A model generated the notes under the pieces. The model was not told where the DNA came from. It was given only the letters and a program-made list of their open reading frames with translations, and did not search any database. Positions 34,788-46,413 of a DNA stretch of 64,000 nt are shown one piece after another. Source of the DNA: Macropodus opercularis (taxonomy: Eukaryota; Chordata; Actinopteri; Anabantiformes; Osphronemidae); the NCBI GenBank assembly GCA_030770545.1, contig CM061102.1, positions 8,049,501-8,113,500 of the forward strand, given 5' to 3'. The position numbers and the translations under genes are program-made. The stretch's first letter is position 1; each line of letters opens with the position of its first letter.

Positions 34788-37700
34788 ATGAAACTTGTTC
34801 TTGTTTATCTGATTCTGCTGGAGCTCAGTTATGTCAGTTCAACCTACGGGCCCCAACAAAGAGCACAGATGACTGGCGATATTTTACTTGGGGGACTTTT
34901 CCCCATCCACTTTGGCGTTACGTCCAAGGATCAAGATCTCGCAGCCCGGCCAGAATCCACCCAATGTGTCAGGTAGGAGACCGATTTTCTAGTTAAAAAA
35001 GACCTTAAACACTACGAGTGTTCAACGGATATACAGTAAGTGCTTGTCTGTATGTGTTTTGCAGGTTCAATTTCCGTGGGTTCCGCTGGCTCCAGGCCAT
35101 GATTTTTGCAATCGATGAGATAAACAACAGTAGCACCCTCCTGCCCAACATCACTCTGGGATACAGGATCTTTGACACATGCAACGCTGTGTCAAAAGCC
35201 CTGGAAGCTACACTAAGTTTTGTGGCCCAAAACAAGATCGAATCTCTGAATTTAGATGAATTCTGCAACTGCACCGATCATATCCCATCAACTATTGCAG
35301 TAGTGGGAGCAGCTGGATCTGCCATCTCCACAGCAGTTGCAAACCTACTGGGCCTTTTTTATATCCCTCAGGTGAGAGCCCCACACTAGTAGCACAACCT
35401 AAATACAAGATGAATAAAAATAAATGCGTTTTTATATAATACACAACATGATGAATGACTTTAAATCGGACCTGTTTCAGATCAGCTATGCTTCTTCTAG
35501 TCGGTTACTGAGCAACAAGAATCAGTACAAGTCCTTCATGAGAACCATTCCTACAGATGAGTACCAGGCCACAGCCATGGCAGACATCATCGAATATTTC
35601 CAGTGGAACTGGGTCATTGCAGTGGCCTCTGACGATGACTATGGACGACCCGGGATTGAAAAGTTTGAGAAGGAAATGGAAGACCGCGACATCTGCATCC
35701 ACCTAAATGAGCTCATTTCTCAGTACTTTGAGGATCATGAAATCCAGGCTCTGGCTGACCGGATAGAGAACTCCAACGCTAAAGTAATAGTTGTGTTTGC
35801 CAGCGGTCCAGATGTTGAGCCTCTAATCAAAGAGATGGTCAGGAGAAACATCACAGATCGAACTTGGTTAGCCAGTGAAGCATGGGCTAGTTCCTCCCTC
35901 ATTGCTAAACCCGAGTATCTTGACGTTGTAGCAGGAACTATTGGCTTCGTTCTGAAGGCAGGACATATTCCTGGCTTCCGACAGTTCTTACAACAGGTCC
36001 AACCAAAGAAAGATAGTCATAATGAGTTTGTCAGGGAGTTTTGGGAGGAAACCTTCAACTGTTATCTCAAAGACAGCGCAAGACTGCAAGAAAGTGGCAG
36101 CACTAGTCTCAGGCCTCTGTGCACTGGTGAGGAAGACATCACGAGTGTGGAGACGCCTTACCTGGACTACACACACCTACGTATCTCCTATAATGTATAC
36201 GTTGCAGTTTATTCCATCGCACATGCCCTACAGAACATACTCACCTGCAAACCTGGACATGGGCTTTTTGCCAACAATTCCTGTGCAGATATAAGGAAAA
36301 TGGAAGCATGGCAGGTAACCTGGACTGGAAAATATTTATTATATATTTTAATATTTATTAACATGTGAATCAATACGTTTTGCTTCACAGGTCTTGAAGC
36401 AGCTCAGGCATTTAAACTATACCAACACTATGGGGGAAAAGATGCACTTTGGTGAGAATGCAGACATGGCAGCCAGCTACACTATTGTAAACTGGCACAG
36501 ATCTGGGGAACACGGCTCTGTGGTGTTTGAGGAGGTTGGATACTACAAAGTGCAGGCCAAGAAAGGAGGCAAACTGTCCATCGACAAGACCAAGATTCTG
36601 TGGAATGGATACAGTTCAGAGGTCAGTTGAATTGTTTTGTGAAGGCCGTTCTCATCAGTTATGGGTGTGTCCTGCACAATCTTATCTTTGCGGCAAAGAA
36701 GGAAAATATTAAAACTGTTTGGGCACTAAAACGTAAATGAATACCAGTGAAATATTAGCCCTGGTGAATATGTTTGATTTGTTACTTGCTCTAGTTTGAC
36801 CTCAGTTTTGTTCTCCTCCAGCGCCAGATATTTATATCAGAGCAGCCTCATAGATAATTAAATGCAGTTGAGCAAAATGGCAAAGCTGGGTGATGATGTC
36901 ACCACAGGGGACCATTTTCTTTCTCACGTTTCTTTTGTGTCCATTGTGTATCCTATAGGTGCCTTTCTCCAACTGCAGTGAGGACTGTGACCCTGGTACC
37001 AGAAAGGGCATCATAGACAGTATGCCCACATGCTGCTTTGAATGCACTGAGTGCTCAGACGGAGAGTACAGTAACCACAGAGGTACGGGAAAGCCAGACT
37101 CACAGTCGAACACCAATCACACATTGTTAATGTTGCGGTTGTAATGGTGATTGTTTTTTATTGTTGTACAGATGCCAGTGTTTGCACCAAGTGTCCAAAC
37201 AACTCCTGGTCCAACGAGAACCACACATTCTGCTTCCTGAAGGAAATTGAGTTTCTCTCATGGACAGAACCGTTTGGCATAGCTCTGGCCATATGTGCTG
37301 TTCTGGGTGTGGTCTTGACAGCCTTTGTGATGGGAGTCTTTGTGAAATTTCGCAACACTCCAATAGTGAAGGCCTCAAACAGAGAACTGTCCTATGTGCT
37401 CCTGTTCTCACTAGTCTGTTGCTTCTCCAGCTCCCTCATCTTCATCGGGGAGCCGCAGGACTGGACGTGTCGTTTACGCCAACCTGCCTTTGGGATCAGT
37501 TTCGTCCTCTGTATCTCCTGCATTCTTGTGAAAACTAACAGAGTGCTTTTGGTATTTGAGGCGAAGATCCCTACAAGTCTCCACCGTAAATGGTGGGGAC
37601 TCAACCTGCAGTTCATGTTGGTGTTCCTGTGCACGTTTGTCCAGGTCATGATATGTGTGGTGTGGCTTTACAATGCCCCTCCTTCCAGCTACAGGAACCA

Positions 37701-38307
37701 TGACATTGATGAAATCATTTTTATCACCTGCAATGAGGGCTCTGTGATGGCTCTTGGGTTTCTTATTGGCTACACGTGCCTGCTGGCAGCTATTTGTTTC
37801 TTCTTTGCGTTTAAATCACGGAAACTCCCAGAAAATTTCACAGAAGCCAAGTTTATCACTTTTAGTATGCTTATATTCTTTATAGTTTGGATCTCTTTTA
37901 TCCCTGCTTACTTCAGCACCTATGGCAAGTTTGTTTCAGCTGTAGAAGTCATCGCTATATTGGCATCTAGCTTTGGGATGCTGGCCTGTATCTTCTTCAA
38001 CAAGGTCTACATCATCCTTTTCAAACCCTCCAGAAACACCATTGAGGAAGTTCGGTGCAGTACTGTGGCCCATGCGTTTAAAGTGGCTGCAAAAGCCACA
38101 CTAAAACACAACACAGCTTCACGGAAAAAATCCAATAGCATCGGTGAATCTTTTGCCTCAACTCCATCCTCATCCATTGACCTCAAGACCAATGGCAATG
38201 ACTGTGATCCAACTTCAGGAATGCATATGCCACGGGTGAGCTTTGGCAGTGGAACAGTCACTCTCTCCTTGAGCTTTGAGGAGTCTAGGAGGAGTTCTCT
38301 GATGTAA
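34788..38307 (+). CDS. casr: Extracellular calcium-sensing receptor, 6 coding exons
   Basis: Class C G-protein-coupled receptor that senses extracellular calcium. Exons: 34788-34972, 35065-35371, 35481-36314, 36391-36621, 36959-37082 and 37172-38307. The product is 938 residues. Order: signal peptide (about 1-19), Venus-flytrap domain from YGPQQRAQ, cysteine-rich domain (CCFECTECSDGEYS), then seven membrane helices and the tail, all in the last exon. Kept at the human numbering: Cys129/Cys131 (EFCNC), Ser147 and Asp190. The SDDDYGRPG (Tyr218) and LASEAWASSS (Glu297) ligand-site motifs are also present. Compared with human (1078 residues), the flytrap loop before RPLCTGEED is about 17 residues shorter and the tail after FKVAAKATL is much shorter, as in other fish. 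The extreme similarity to CASR argues against an OlfC/V2R-type paralogue. Confidence 0.96.
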
Positions 38308-38555
38308 TAGCTTATGATATGCATGGATGAGTCATACTTCAGCTTCATTCATTCCATAAACAGGGTGAATACTGGTCTTTCTTTGAAAATGCATGTGCAG
38401 GTAGGCCTCATCATCTTCCCACTTGCCCAACGCTTTGTCAGATAGATGAGGTTTTACATAAGGATAACTATATCAGATAAGCAATAATATGGTACCGTAC
38501 CTAAATCCTGTGATTCTTGTTATTTTCAGCATGACCCTGATGTACACCAAAGCTA

Positions 38556-38561
38556 AATAAA
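38556..38561 (+). terminator. Putative casr poly(A) signal
   Basis: Canonical AATAAA about 250 bp after the casr stop codon, on the same strand. Confidence 0.6.
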
Positions 38562-38599
38562 GATTTTGTACAACTTGAAATATACAGTGTATACTACTT

Positions 38600-40240
38600 A
38601 GTACTTATAGTACAGGACAAAGAGAAGTGAACCCTCGCGTGTTCTTGGTTCAACTGATACCTAATATTGGAGTGGTGAGATTAGGACCAGAGGATGCGTG
38701 ACTCACACCGTAAATACACAATCGCAGGATGTCAATGGAACTTTCCATATAACATGATTACATCCTATTGTGGTTCATTACAAAACAAAGGAGGAACTGA
38801 ATATCTTCTTTGGCCTTACCAAACGCAAGCCAGCTTCATAAATGTATGCGCAGGCATTCATTGGTAACAAGGAAAATATCGTATTCTATTACGATGAGAT
38901 GAACGTATAGTAGTATAATAGTAATAAATGAGATTCCAGTCTCATAGACCAAAGTTGCTCCTCCCTGATTTATATACTCTCTCTTAAATAAGAAATAGTT
39001 TTGTTGAAGTGTTTTGTTGCGTTCAAAATTACTGTGTGTGTCTCTCTTTGTATGTTGTGATTTTAATATATAATCGCATTACATTGACATGATAAACCAA
39101 CGTGCTAGAAAGCAAACTCAAACTTAAACTCTAAAAAACATTCTAAATTGTAAAACATCTCCAAAATATAATAGAAGCAAAGCTCTGATTAGAACAGGAA
39201 ACCTGTTGGAGGTCTACAGGACAAGAGAGAATCTTCTGTGCTCATTTATGGCAAGTCCCTGACAACTGCAAACAGTGCAGGTCTGTCTCACAGGTCCGTG
39301 TTACTGACCCTATAGTCCTACAGTACACAGTCATGTCTTCACAGTATGGAGGAGGGGAGAGGGCACTTTGTTCACTCCCACTGTGATGACAAAGCTGAAA
39401 CCATTTCCTGATTAGAATAAAGGTTTTAGATAAATTAAAGATAAAGGCCTTCGAAGTACAAACAAGATAAAAAATAATATACATCTAACATTAAAACAAA
39501 GAATGTGTACATTTAATTCACATTCACTGCTTATAGCTCAACATGCTGACATGGAAAAACATCTGCCAGCAAAAAGTTCCTTCTCTCAGACTCTTTGTTG
39601 CACTGATCAACAAGGTCTTTTTAAGGCAGTAAAAGCTTTTTTTAAAGACACTTGACCAGTGCAGCAGCTCCTTCGTTGCTTAACGACAGACGTGCTGTGG
39701 CGTTCTGACCTGAACCTGACGAGCAGCTGGACAATCAACTCATGTGTAAGAAGGAGGAAAAGACCTTTACGCTCAGCACCAGCGGAGTCCAGCAGAGAGA
39801 CCAGCGTGTTGTCTTTGTCTGATCAGCAGGCTGCAACATGCTGGAAGAAATGTCCAGGAACAAGCGCAAAGAGGAGTCCTGGCTCATAAATTTGGAGAAA
39901 AAACCTTTTTGGCAACACTGTGAGCGACCGTCGTGTGTAGTGTGTGCTTTTGATTAATTCAGTGGTTTTCATCAGCACCAAGCATCTAATGACTGATGCA
40001 AGCTCAACGACTGGGGTTCTAAGCTTTATTTTGAAAAAAGCATCCACCGGATGTATGCAATTTATGTAACAAATAACTTTTACTCAAAGATAAAGAGCTA
40101 ATTCTTTCAGACTACACTACTACTAGTAATAATAATAACGCTGGCATGTGTAAAGGCAGGATCCGCTAAACCCACTGTGGATTTGGAGGAAATAAGAGGT
40201 TAGGTCGTGTGTTCAGTGTGAATTAACGCTACATCTCGAC
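38600..40240. other. Intergenic DNA between casr and b4galt4
   Basis: AT-rich, with no recognisable exon on either strand. The 76-codon frame at 39659-39889 lacks any domain or splice context. Confidence 0.5.
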
Positions 40241-41036
40241 CCCGCCCCAATCGGCAAGCTAGCGGCGGCTGCCAGCTAGCGGCGGCTAACAGCGGCTAAC
40301 AGCGGCTAACAGCTAGGACGCAGCCAGTTTCCGGGCAGCTTCGAGCTTCTTCTGCCACAGAGCGAGTACGTCGGGCAGGGGATGAAGGGGCAGCCGGTGG
40401 CGTGAAGGTAGCGTCCCGTCCTCCGTCCGCAGCCAGCGCGTACACCGCTAAAAGAGCTGGTCTGGTCTACGCGGTGAGCTGTGTGTTGAAGGCCACCGGT
40501 CATGGTTACGCTTCTCAGCTTGTCTTGTTATGCGGGAAACAGGGAGGCGTTGTGTGTTTAGAGTCGATAGACAAAAGTCGTTTGATGGACATGTTGTTGT
40601 AATTCAGTCGCACTTTACTCAGGGTTTCCGCATACATCGCACCTGTGACTCAGACTGAGAGTCACAACAAGCGGCTGCCAGCGTCATGTGGTCGTGTTGA
40701 CTCCCGTTACAGAGTAATGGTTACTTTAACCTACCGAAAGCAAATGATAGACCGCACCCGTCGGTTTAACATGAAGATGGAGCAGCAGCAGTTGTGAACA
40801 GCAAACTTTTTTTCTCTCCTAATTACAGATTTGTGAGACGTGGAAGGCTTCTCAGGATCAGCCATGGGTCTGCATCAGGACGTTTCGTGTCACCGTTTCG
40901 CAGGCTGTGCGGTTCAGCAGAGCGTTTCATCGCCATGGGATGACTGATAAGCTGTTTGCTGCGATGCCCTGCACAGAGGAGATAAACTAACACCAGCATC
41001 CACCGCCTCTGTTCCACATAACCGAGCCTAGCAGCC
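40240..41036 (+). promoter_or_regulatory. GC-rich b4galt4 promoter and 5' UTR region
   Basis: The sequence turns CpG-rich from about 40240 (CCCCGCCCC near 40240-40250). A plausible non-coding first exon ends at an AAG|GTAGCG donor near 40408. The next exon would begin after ACAG at about 40829 and contain the start codon at 41037. This is an inferred gene model; the base-composition shift itself is seen directly. Confidence 0.45.
40258..40316. repeat. Short GC-rich tandem repeat in b4galt4 5' region
   Basis: Three adjacent 10-mers (GGCGGCTAAC, then AGCGGCTAAC twice, 40281-40310), preceded by two copies of GCTAGCGGCGGCT (40258-40270 and 40275-40287). It lies in the predicted promoter or first exon and may vary in copy number. 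Confidence 0.8.
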
Positions 41037-43397
41037 ATGGGCCTATGCTCACTTCTGTGCAAGTTTTTGCGCAGGGGTAAGTATTTTGTACTGCTCACGC
41101 TCTTGCTGTCACTGCTGGCATGGATCGCGATTTTTTCGGGCGAAACAGGGAAAGCCTTTCTGGTTTCCTCGGCAACCACACAGACTCTTATTAAAGATAG
41201 CCTGAGGGAGAAACTCCCATCTTGGACAGCATCTCCTGATCACTTCAGAACTCCAGCGCCAAAACTCGAATGCCCTCAGAAGTCCCCACTGCTACGTAAG
41301 TATAAGATGCAGATTACCCTTCCCCGCTGATTTAATATAACACTTGTCATAATATGCACCTTTTTATCAAAGCACACTCAGGAGTTGTTACATTTGTAAA
41401 CTCTTTCCACAGGGGGAGCTCTGAACTTATCCTTTGAATCATCTCTGAAGCTGAATGATGTAGAGAGAGAGAACAAAGGAGTTATTGAAGGCAAGTTCAA
41501 GCCCCCAGACTGTACAGCGAGGCAGAGCGTAGCGATCCTCATCCCTCATCGCAACCGAGAGAGGCACCTCCTCTATCTGCTGCACCACCTGCACCCCTTT
41601 CTGCAGAGGCAGCAACTACACTACGGCATTTATGTCATCCAGCAGGTATTACGCCACGCCAGGCACCGCTTTATGTATCGGTTAACAAATCAAATCAGCG
41701 CTGAACTGAAATGCAACAATTCCTGATATTGTGTGCATGTGTTTCAGTTATTTCCTTTCAATGTAAAAGTTAATATATAAATAGCTGAACTGTAGGTGCA
41801 CCAGTAGAGGAAAACACTTTCACAACAAAGTTTTCTCTTAGTAACTTGAAGTCCTTTCCAACCCTAGATACCTAGAGATTTATATCAATAGTGCAGCATG
41901 TCATGTTCTGGGATGTTTTTGTTATTGTCCTTGGTGTTGGGGTTTGTACTGGCGTACTATGATAGTGGTTTATTATTGAAACATTTCATTACAACAATAA
42001 ATTCAGGGATCATCTCTTCCTGTGAAAGCCTGATATCACAGGGGCGTTAATGTTGGACTTCAGCCCTACTTTCGAGTAGTATAATGAATTTAATGCAGTG
42101 ACACTTCAGACACCGCTAGTTTCAGAAGCATTTAGAAAATGACAGCACTTTATGGTTTTACCTTCAAACACCACCACAATAGCTAAAACTACACAGTCCA
42201 GATGTGACTGAGTGAAGACTTGCAGCTTTATTTTAAGAGGTTTTTGCCTAAGGTTTGGAACCAAAGGACATCACAACGGTCTGAGTTTCCTGCCTGGCCT
42301 TCACTGCAGCAGCCTGAAAGGAATCGGGCAACGGTTGTAAAGTGTTTTAAAATGCAGTTGAAAGTATATTCTTCAGTTACTTAATTGTCCAATTACGCCT
42401 GAATCCAACTGTGCATATGAATGTGTCTACACTAAACACCAATAGTCCACAAAGAACAAGAACAGATTGTGTTTTTATTCTGTTTTCTAAGGACCTTCCT
42501 GTTTTCTCTTCAGGCTGGTGATGCAACCTTTAACCGAGCCAAGTTACTGAATGTTGGTTATTTGGAGGCACTGAAGGACTACAGTTGGGACTGCTTCATC
42601 TTCCATGATGTGGACCTGGTTCCCGAAAATGACCACAATTTATACGTCTGTGATGAGCAGCCCAAACACTTGGTGGTTGGCCGGAATGCCACAGGTTACA
42701 AGTTAGTATATGGCTGAGTAAATTAACCTGAAAACAGTAGGTCACCGTAAATGTATAGCACACCAAGCCATGAGTCACGTACTATAAATGTTATCTTTTA
42801 ACGTATGACATCACCTTCCCCTCTCAGGCTGCGTTACAAAGGCTACTTTGGAGGAGTGACAGCCATGACCAAAGCTCAGTTTCTTACAGTAAATGGATTC
42901 TCAAACACCTACTGGGGATGGGGCGGAGAAGATGATGACCTTCGCGTCAGGTGAGACTGCGACTAGTAAAAGATGAGGTTATCGGTGCTTGTTTTCACGA
43001 GTCTGGAAGATGTGCAGCATCGTTTTCTTTCGTTCGCTGATACTCATGGATCGGCTTTCTCCTGCAGAGTTGAGCTGCAGAAGATGAAGATCGTGCGGCC
43101 GCCTGCTGCTGTAGCTCGCTATACGATGGTTTTTCATACACGAGACAGCGGCAATGAAATAAACAAGGACCGGTAAATACACGTAGAAATGTAATTCTGT
43201 TTTAACATGTAGAGGACAAATTAAATAGTTCTAAATTAATTAAGCTGTGTTTTTTCTTCAGGATGAGGTTGTTAGGTCGAACATCACTGGTATGGAGGAA
43301 GGATGGACTCAACAGCTGCTCATATAAGACTTTGTCAGTAGAGAGGGTCCCTCTTTATATAAATGTCACTGTGGACATTGGGAAGCCACAGAGGTGA
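41037..43397 (+). CDS. b4galt4: Beta-1,4-galactosyltransferase 4-like, 6 coding exons
   Basis: Golgi type II membrane enzyme that transfers galactose from UDP-galactose to N-acetylglucosamine on glycoproteins and glycolipids. Exons: 41037-41295, 41413-41645, 42514-42701, 42828-42950, 43068-43172 and 43262-43397. The product is 347 residues (human B4GALT4 344). Seen: short cytoplasmic tail and one membrane segment (about 14-35), IPHRNRERHLLYLLHHLHPF, FNRAKLLNVGYLEAL (170-184), the metal-binding DVD (196-198), WGWGGEDDD (256-264) and MVFHTRD with the metal-ligand histidine. Similarity is closest to B4GALT4, for example in FNRAKLLNVGYLEALK and the short C-terminus ending soon after YINVTVDIG. 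The neighbour arhgap31 supports this paralogue. The start is GCCATGG, a strong context. Confidence 0.92.
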
Positions 43398-44515
43398 GAT
43401 TTCCAACAGAAATGTCTGCTTTGACCAAAACTAAATATTTTCTGATCTATTTTATACACTGTGCCAGACCAGAGTGCAGCAAAGCTACCACATACTAAGC
43501 ACACAAAATGCACGTTAGGTTTAGCTGAAGGACATTAAATTTTTTGCACATTTATGCATATCATCCTGACATTTGTCTTTAGTTCTTCATAATATTATAA
43601 AATGAAATAACAATAACTGAGCCTGAAAGAAATACTGACGATACGGTTAAAATCTCTGCCAAGGAATGGTTGGATTTGGCCAAATAATGAAGCTGACCTA
43701 TAATTTTCTGAGATTTGAAAACAGATGCTAAAACATCTGATTGCTGGACTGTGTTTAGTTTATACATGTATGCCTTATTATTTGCCTGCATGCTATATTT
43801 GCATAACATTGTTCTGAACAGAAATCCCTTTGAACAAGGGAATGTTTATATTCTGTAAACTTCATTTTATGGATGTATTGACATCCTAAAGATCCTGCAG
43901 ACATTTTGCCTAGTTACACTCAGATCTGTGTGGGAGGAATGGAGCGTTCTACTGATATCAACATCAAGTTCATACAATAATACACAGCATGTAGTGGCCT
44001 TGTGTACATTTAGGTCATTGTCTTCTCTGGACATAGGTCATACCTCTGGACCTAACTGTATTTCTAGCATACTGTAGTAAATTAGCCATGTTTTGTTGTT
44101 TTCTAGTGTGGGTATAACAATTGGTACATAATCAGTACACTTTTTGTACACAGATCCTAAATGTAAAAGACGTGCATTTCTGCACCAGAACACAGGTCTT
44201 CTGTTATGATTCAGTTTATGTTGGCCACGCCTGGGTGAAGGTTTTGTTTTCATTTGATGGGTTGAAACTTTTTTTAATAGGTGCAATAGGATCATTGTAA
44301 GTGATCAACTTTGATCAGAACCAATAACGTGTGTGTTGCTACTGTTGCATCAAACAGTCTTGATTTTAAAATCAAAATTTGATTTCCATTACATTAAGTG
44401 CTTTTTGAGAATGTTATTGAGAATGTGTTCTTTGATTTGAGGTTATGCATTTGGGAGACTGGTCATGAATGATTTTGCATGTTCAAATTGGACTATTTTA
44501 TCTTTACAATTGTTT

Positions 44516-44521
44516 AATAAA
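44516..44521 (+). terminator. Putative b4galt4 poly(A) signal
   Basis: AATAAA about 1.1 kb after the b4galt4 stop codon. The intervening AT-rich sequence holds no exon and is read as 3' UTR. Confidence 0.45.
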
Positions 44522-44539
44522 TAGTATTTTTCTTATGAA

Positions 44540-46200
44540 TGGTCCTGTATGTTATAGTATGTTTCATTTAAAAGTGTTGCTTTATTTGGTCAGGTGCATT
44601 ATTGGACTGAACAGTGTTTTATTTTTGTTACAGTCAGTCAAGGTTGGAAGAGTGATTGAATAGTTGGTAATATCCATATACTTGTTAGCAACAACTACTG
44701 TAAATCAGCTGATGTTTTGCCTGTGGGTTATCATAATGAGCCAATCAAAATCCAACCACTTTCCTCCAAACTTGTGGAACTGGAAACCTCGATCATCTTG
44801 ATACTTATGTACAAGCAATATTTTGTCTATGTCCTTCATTTCAACATTTCTCCTTTCAACAGCAGCACAAGTTGGATTTTTAGCAGGGTCTAAACAACAT
44901 TATGCTACAAATCTTCAAGCCATTGCATCGCCATAAGCGAAATTAGATCTGCTGAATAAGAACAAGAATAACCTTGTATTATCCAAATACAATGACATCA
45001 GAGCTGCTCAGTAGGGACCTTTTCTTTCTAGAGGCTTTGTATGGACCGAATGATGTCATGTCCTCTTCCTATGGTGCAGAAAGAAAGCTTTGTGTTGCCG
45101 AGGCCGGGCCTGCTCATCTAGCTCGCATGTGACATCCACAGTTTTAGCACAAAAATGTCAGTTTTATCTCCACAAGTCTGAACACAAGTACATGTAGATA
45201 CATTAGAATGAAGTGTCTGCCAGCAGCTGAGTAACACACATACAGTAGTCGATGACCACGTACACAGATGATTTACTGAGTGGCGTAATGGCTGCATCCT
45301 GTAGCTTTTGGCATGTTTGTTTTATTATTAATGAATTATTATTTATTTATTAACTATAATTATATATGTACATATAATTGTTATATAATAATTAATCTGT
45401 CATTTTCATTGAACACATTCATGAATTATGTGCTACTAATAATGTTTCTGTCAAGTGTTATCTACAAAAATATGACATGCATATCGGTTACTAACGTGAA
45501 CCATGTGTTGTCCATCATCTCACCCCAGCCCCCCTAAAGTCTCCCTCCATTTCCCATCTGGGCTCTTCCGGCCATAGCGTCAGTCACCTCCCACTTCCCT
45601 GTTCCTTCAGAACGCGTCTGTTTTGTTTTTGAGGCCGGGCTCTTTGCACAGGAAATTGTACACACTGGGAGCATTCAGGAAGGCAAAGGGCAGCTTCACA
45701 TTAATGCTCACAAAGTTTAGACGCATGAAAAAATGCATTAAAGATGCCAGAAGGAGAGAAAGAAGTTAGCTGTTCACCTCCTCTCCCCTCATTTCCCTCC
45801 TGTTTATCCAGTCCCAACATCTTTCCACACCACGGCCACACATCTATCCCTAAACCTAGAAGAAACGTCTTCTGAAGGGAAAATCTACTTAACATTAAAA
45901 TATAATTATCCGTAGTGGATTTGACACCCTTGATGCACGTTTGCTTCCTCAGCTACAGCGAAGCCAGTGAAAAGCTGAGACTGTGGAATGAAGGAAAAGA
46001 GGAGGGGATAAAAAGGAGCAGAGAGAGACTGGCTGGGGGTAAGAAAACAACAGGAAACCCAGCGATTCTAATGCTGTTTCTGCAAATCCTTCACAGATAG
46101 CCTGGTGGACTGCCACGTCCCAGCCAAGTTAGAGGAACACCATGTCTTTGCTTTATTTGATCCTCACTTGAAGTAGTAGCAATGCAAAGGGCTCAAAGTT
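44540..46200. other. Intergenic DNA between b4galt4 and arhgap31
   Basis: No recognisable exon. The second half is expected to contain the arhgap31 promoter; a TATA-like GGATAAAAAG is present at about 46007-46016. Confidence 0.45.
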
Positions 46201-46207
46201 TAAAACG

Positions 46208-46215
46208 TGACGTCA
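46208..46215 (+). promoter_or_regulatory. CRE palindrome upstream of arhgap31
   Basis: A full TGACGTCA palindrome 199 bp before the arhgap31 start codon. Whether it lies in the promoter or the 5' UTR depends on the unknown transcription start. Confidence 0.4.
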
Positions 46216-46413
46216 CTTCTGCTCTCAGCCTCCGACTGTGTGATTAGTCAGAATGTGAGCGGATGCAGACTTTTGGGAGCTGATTTCTGGGATTTCTATG
46301 TGGCTGCTTTTCGACCGACAAACTCAGCCTTCTTCTCGGGGCCATATGGATCGATTGCTGTGCTGTCGAGGACCTTTGATGTGTTAAACATCTGCACTAC
46401 TAACTGGAGCCAC

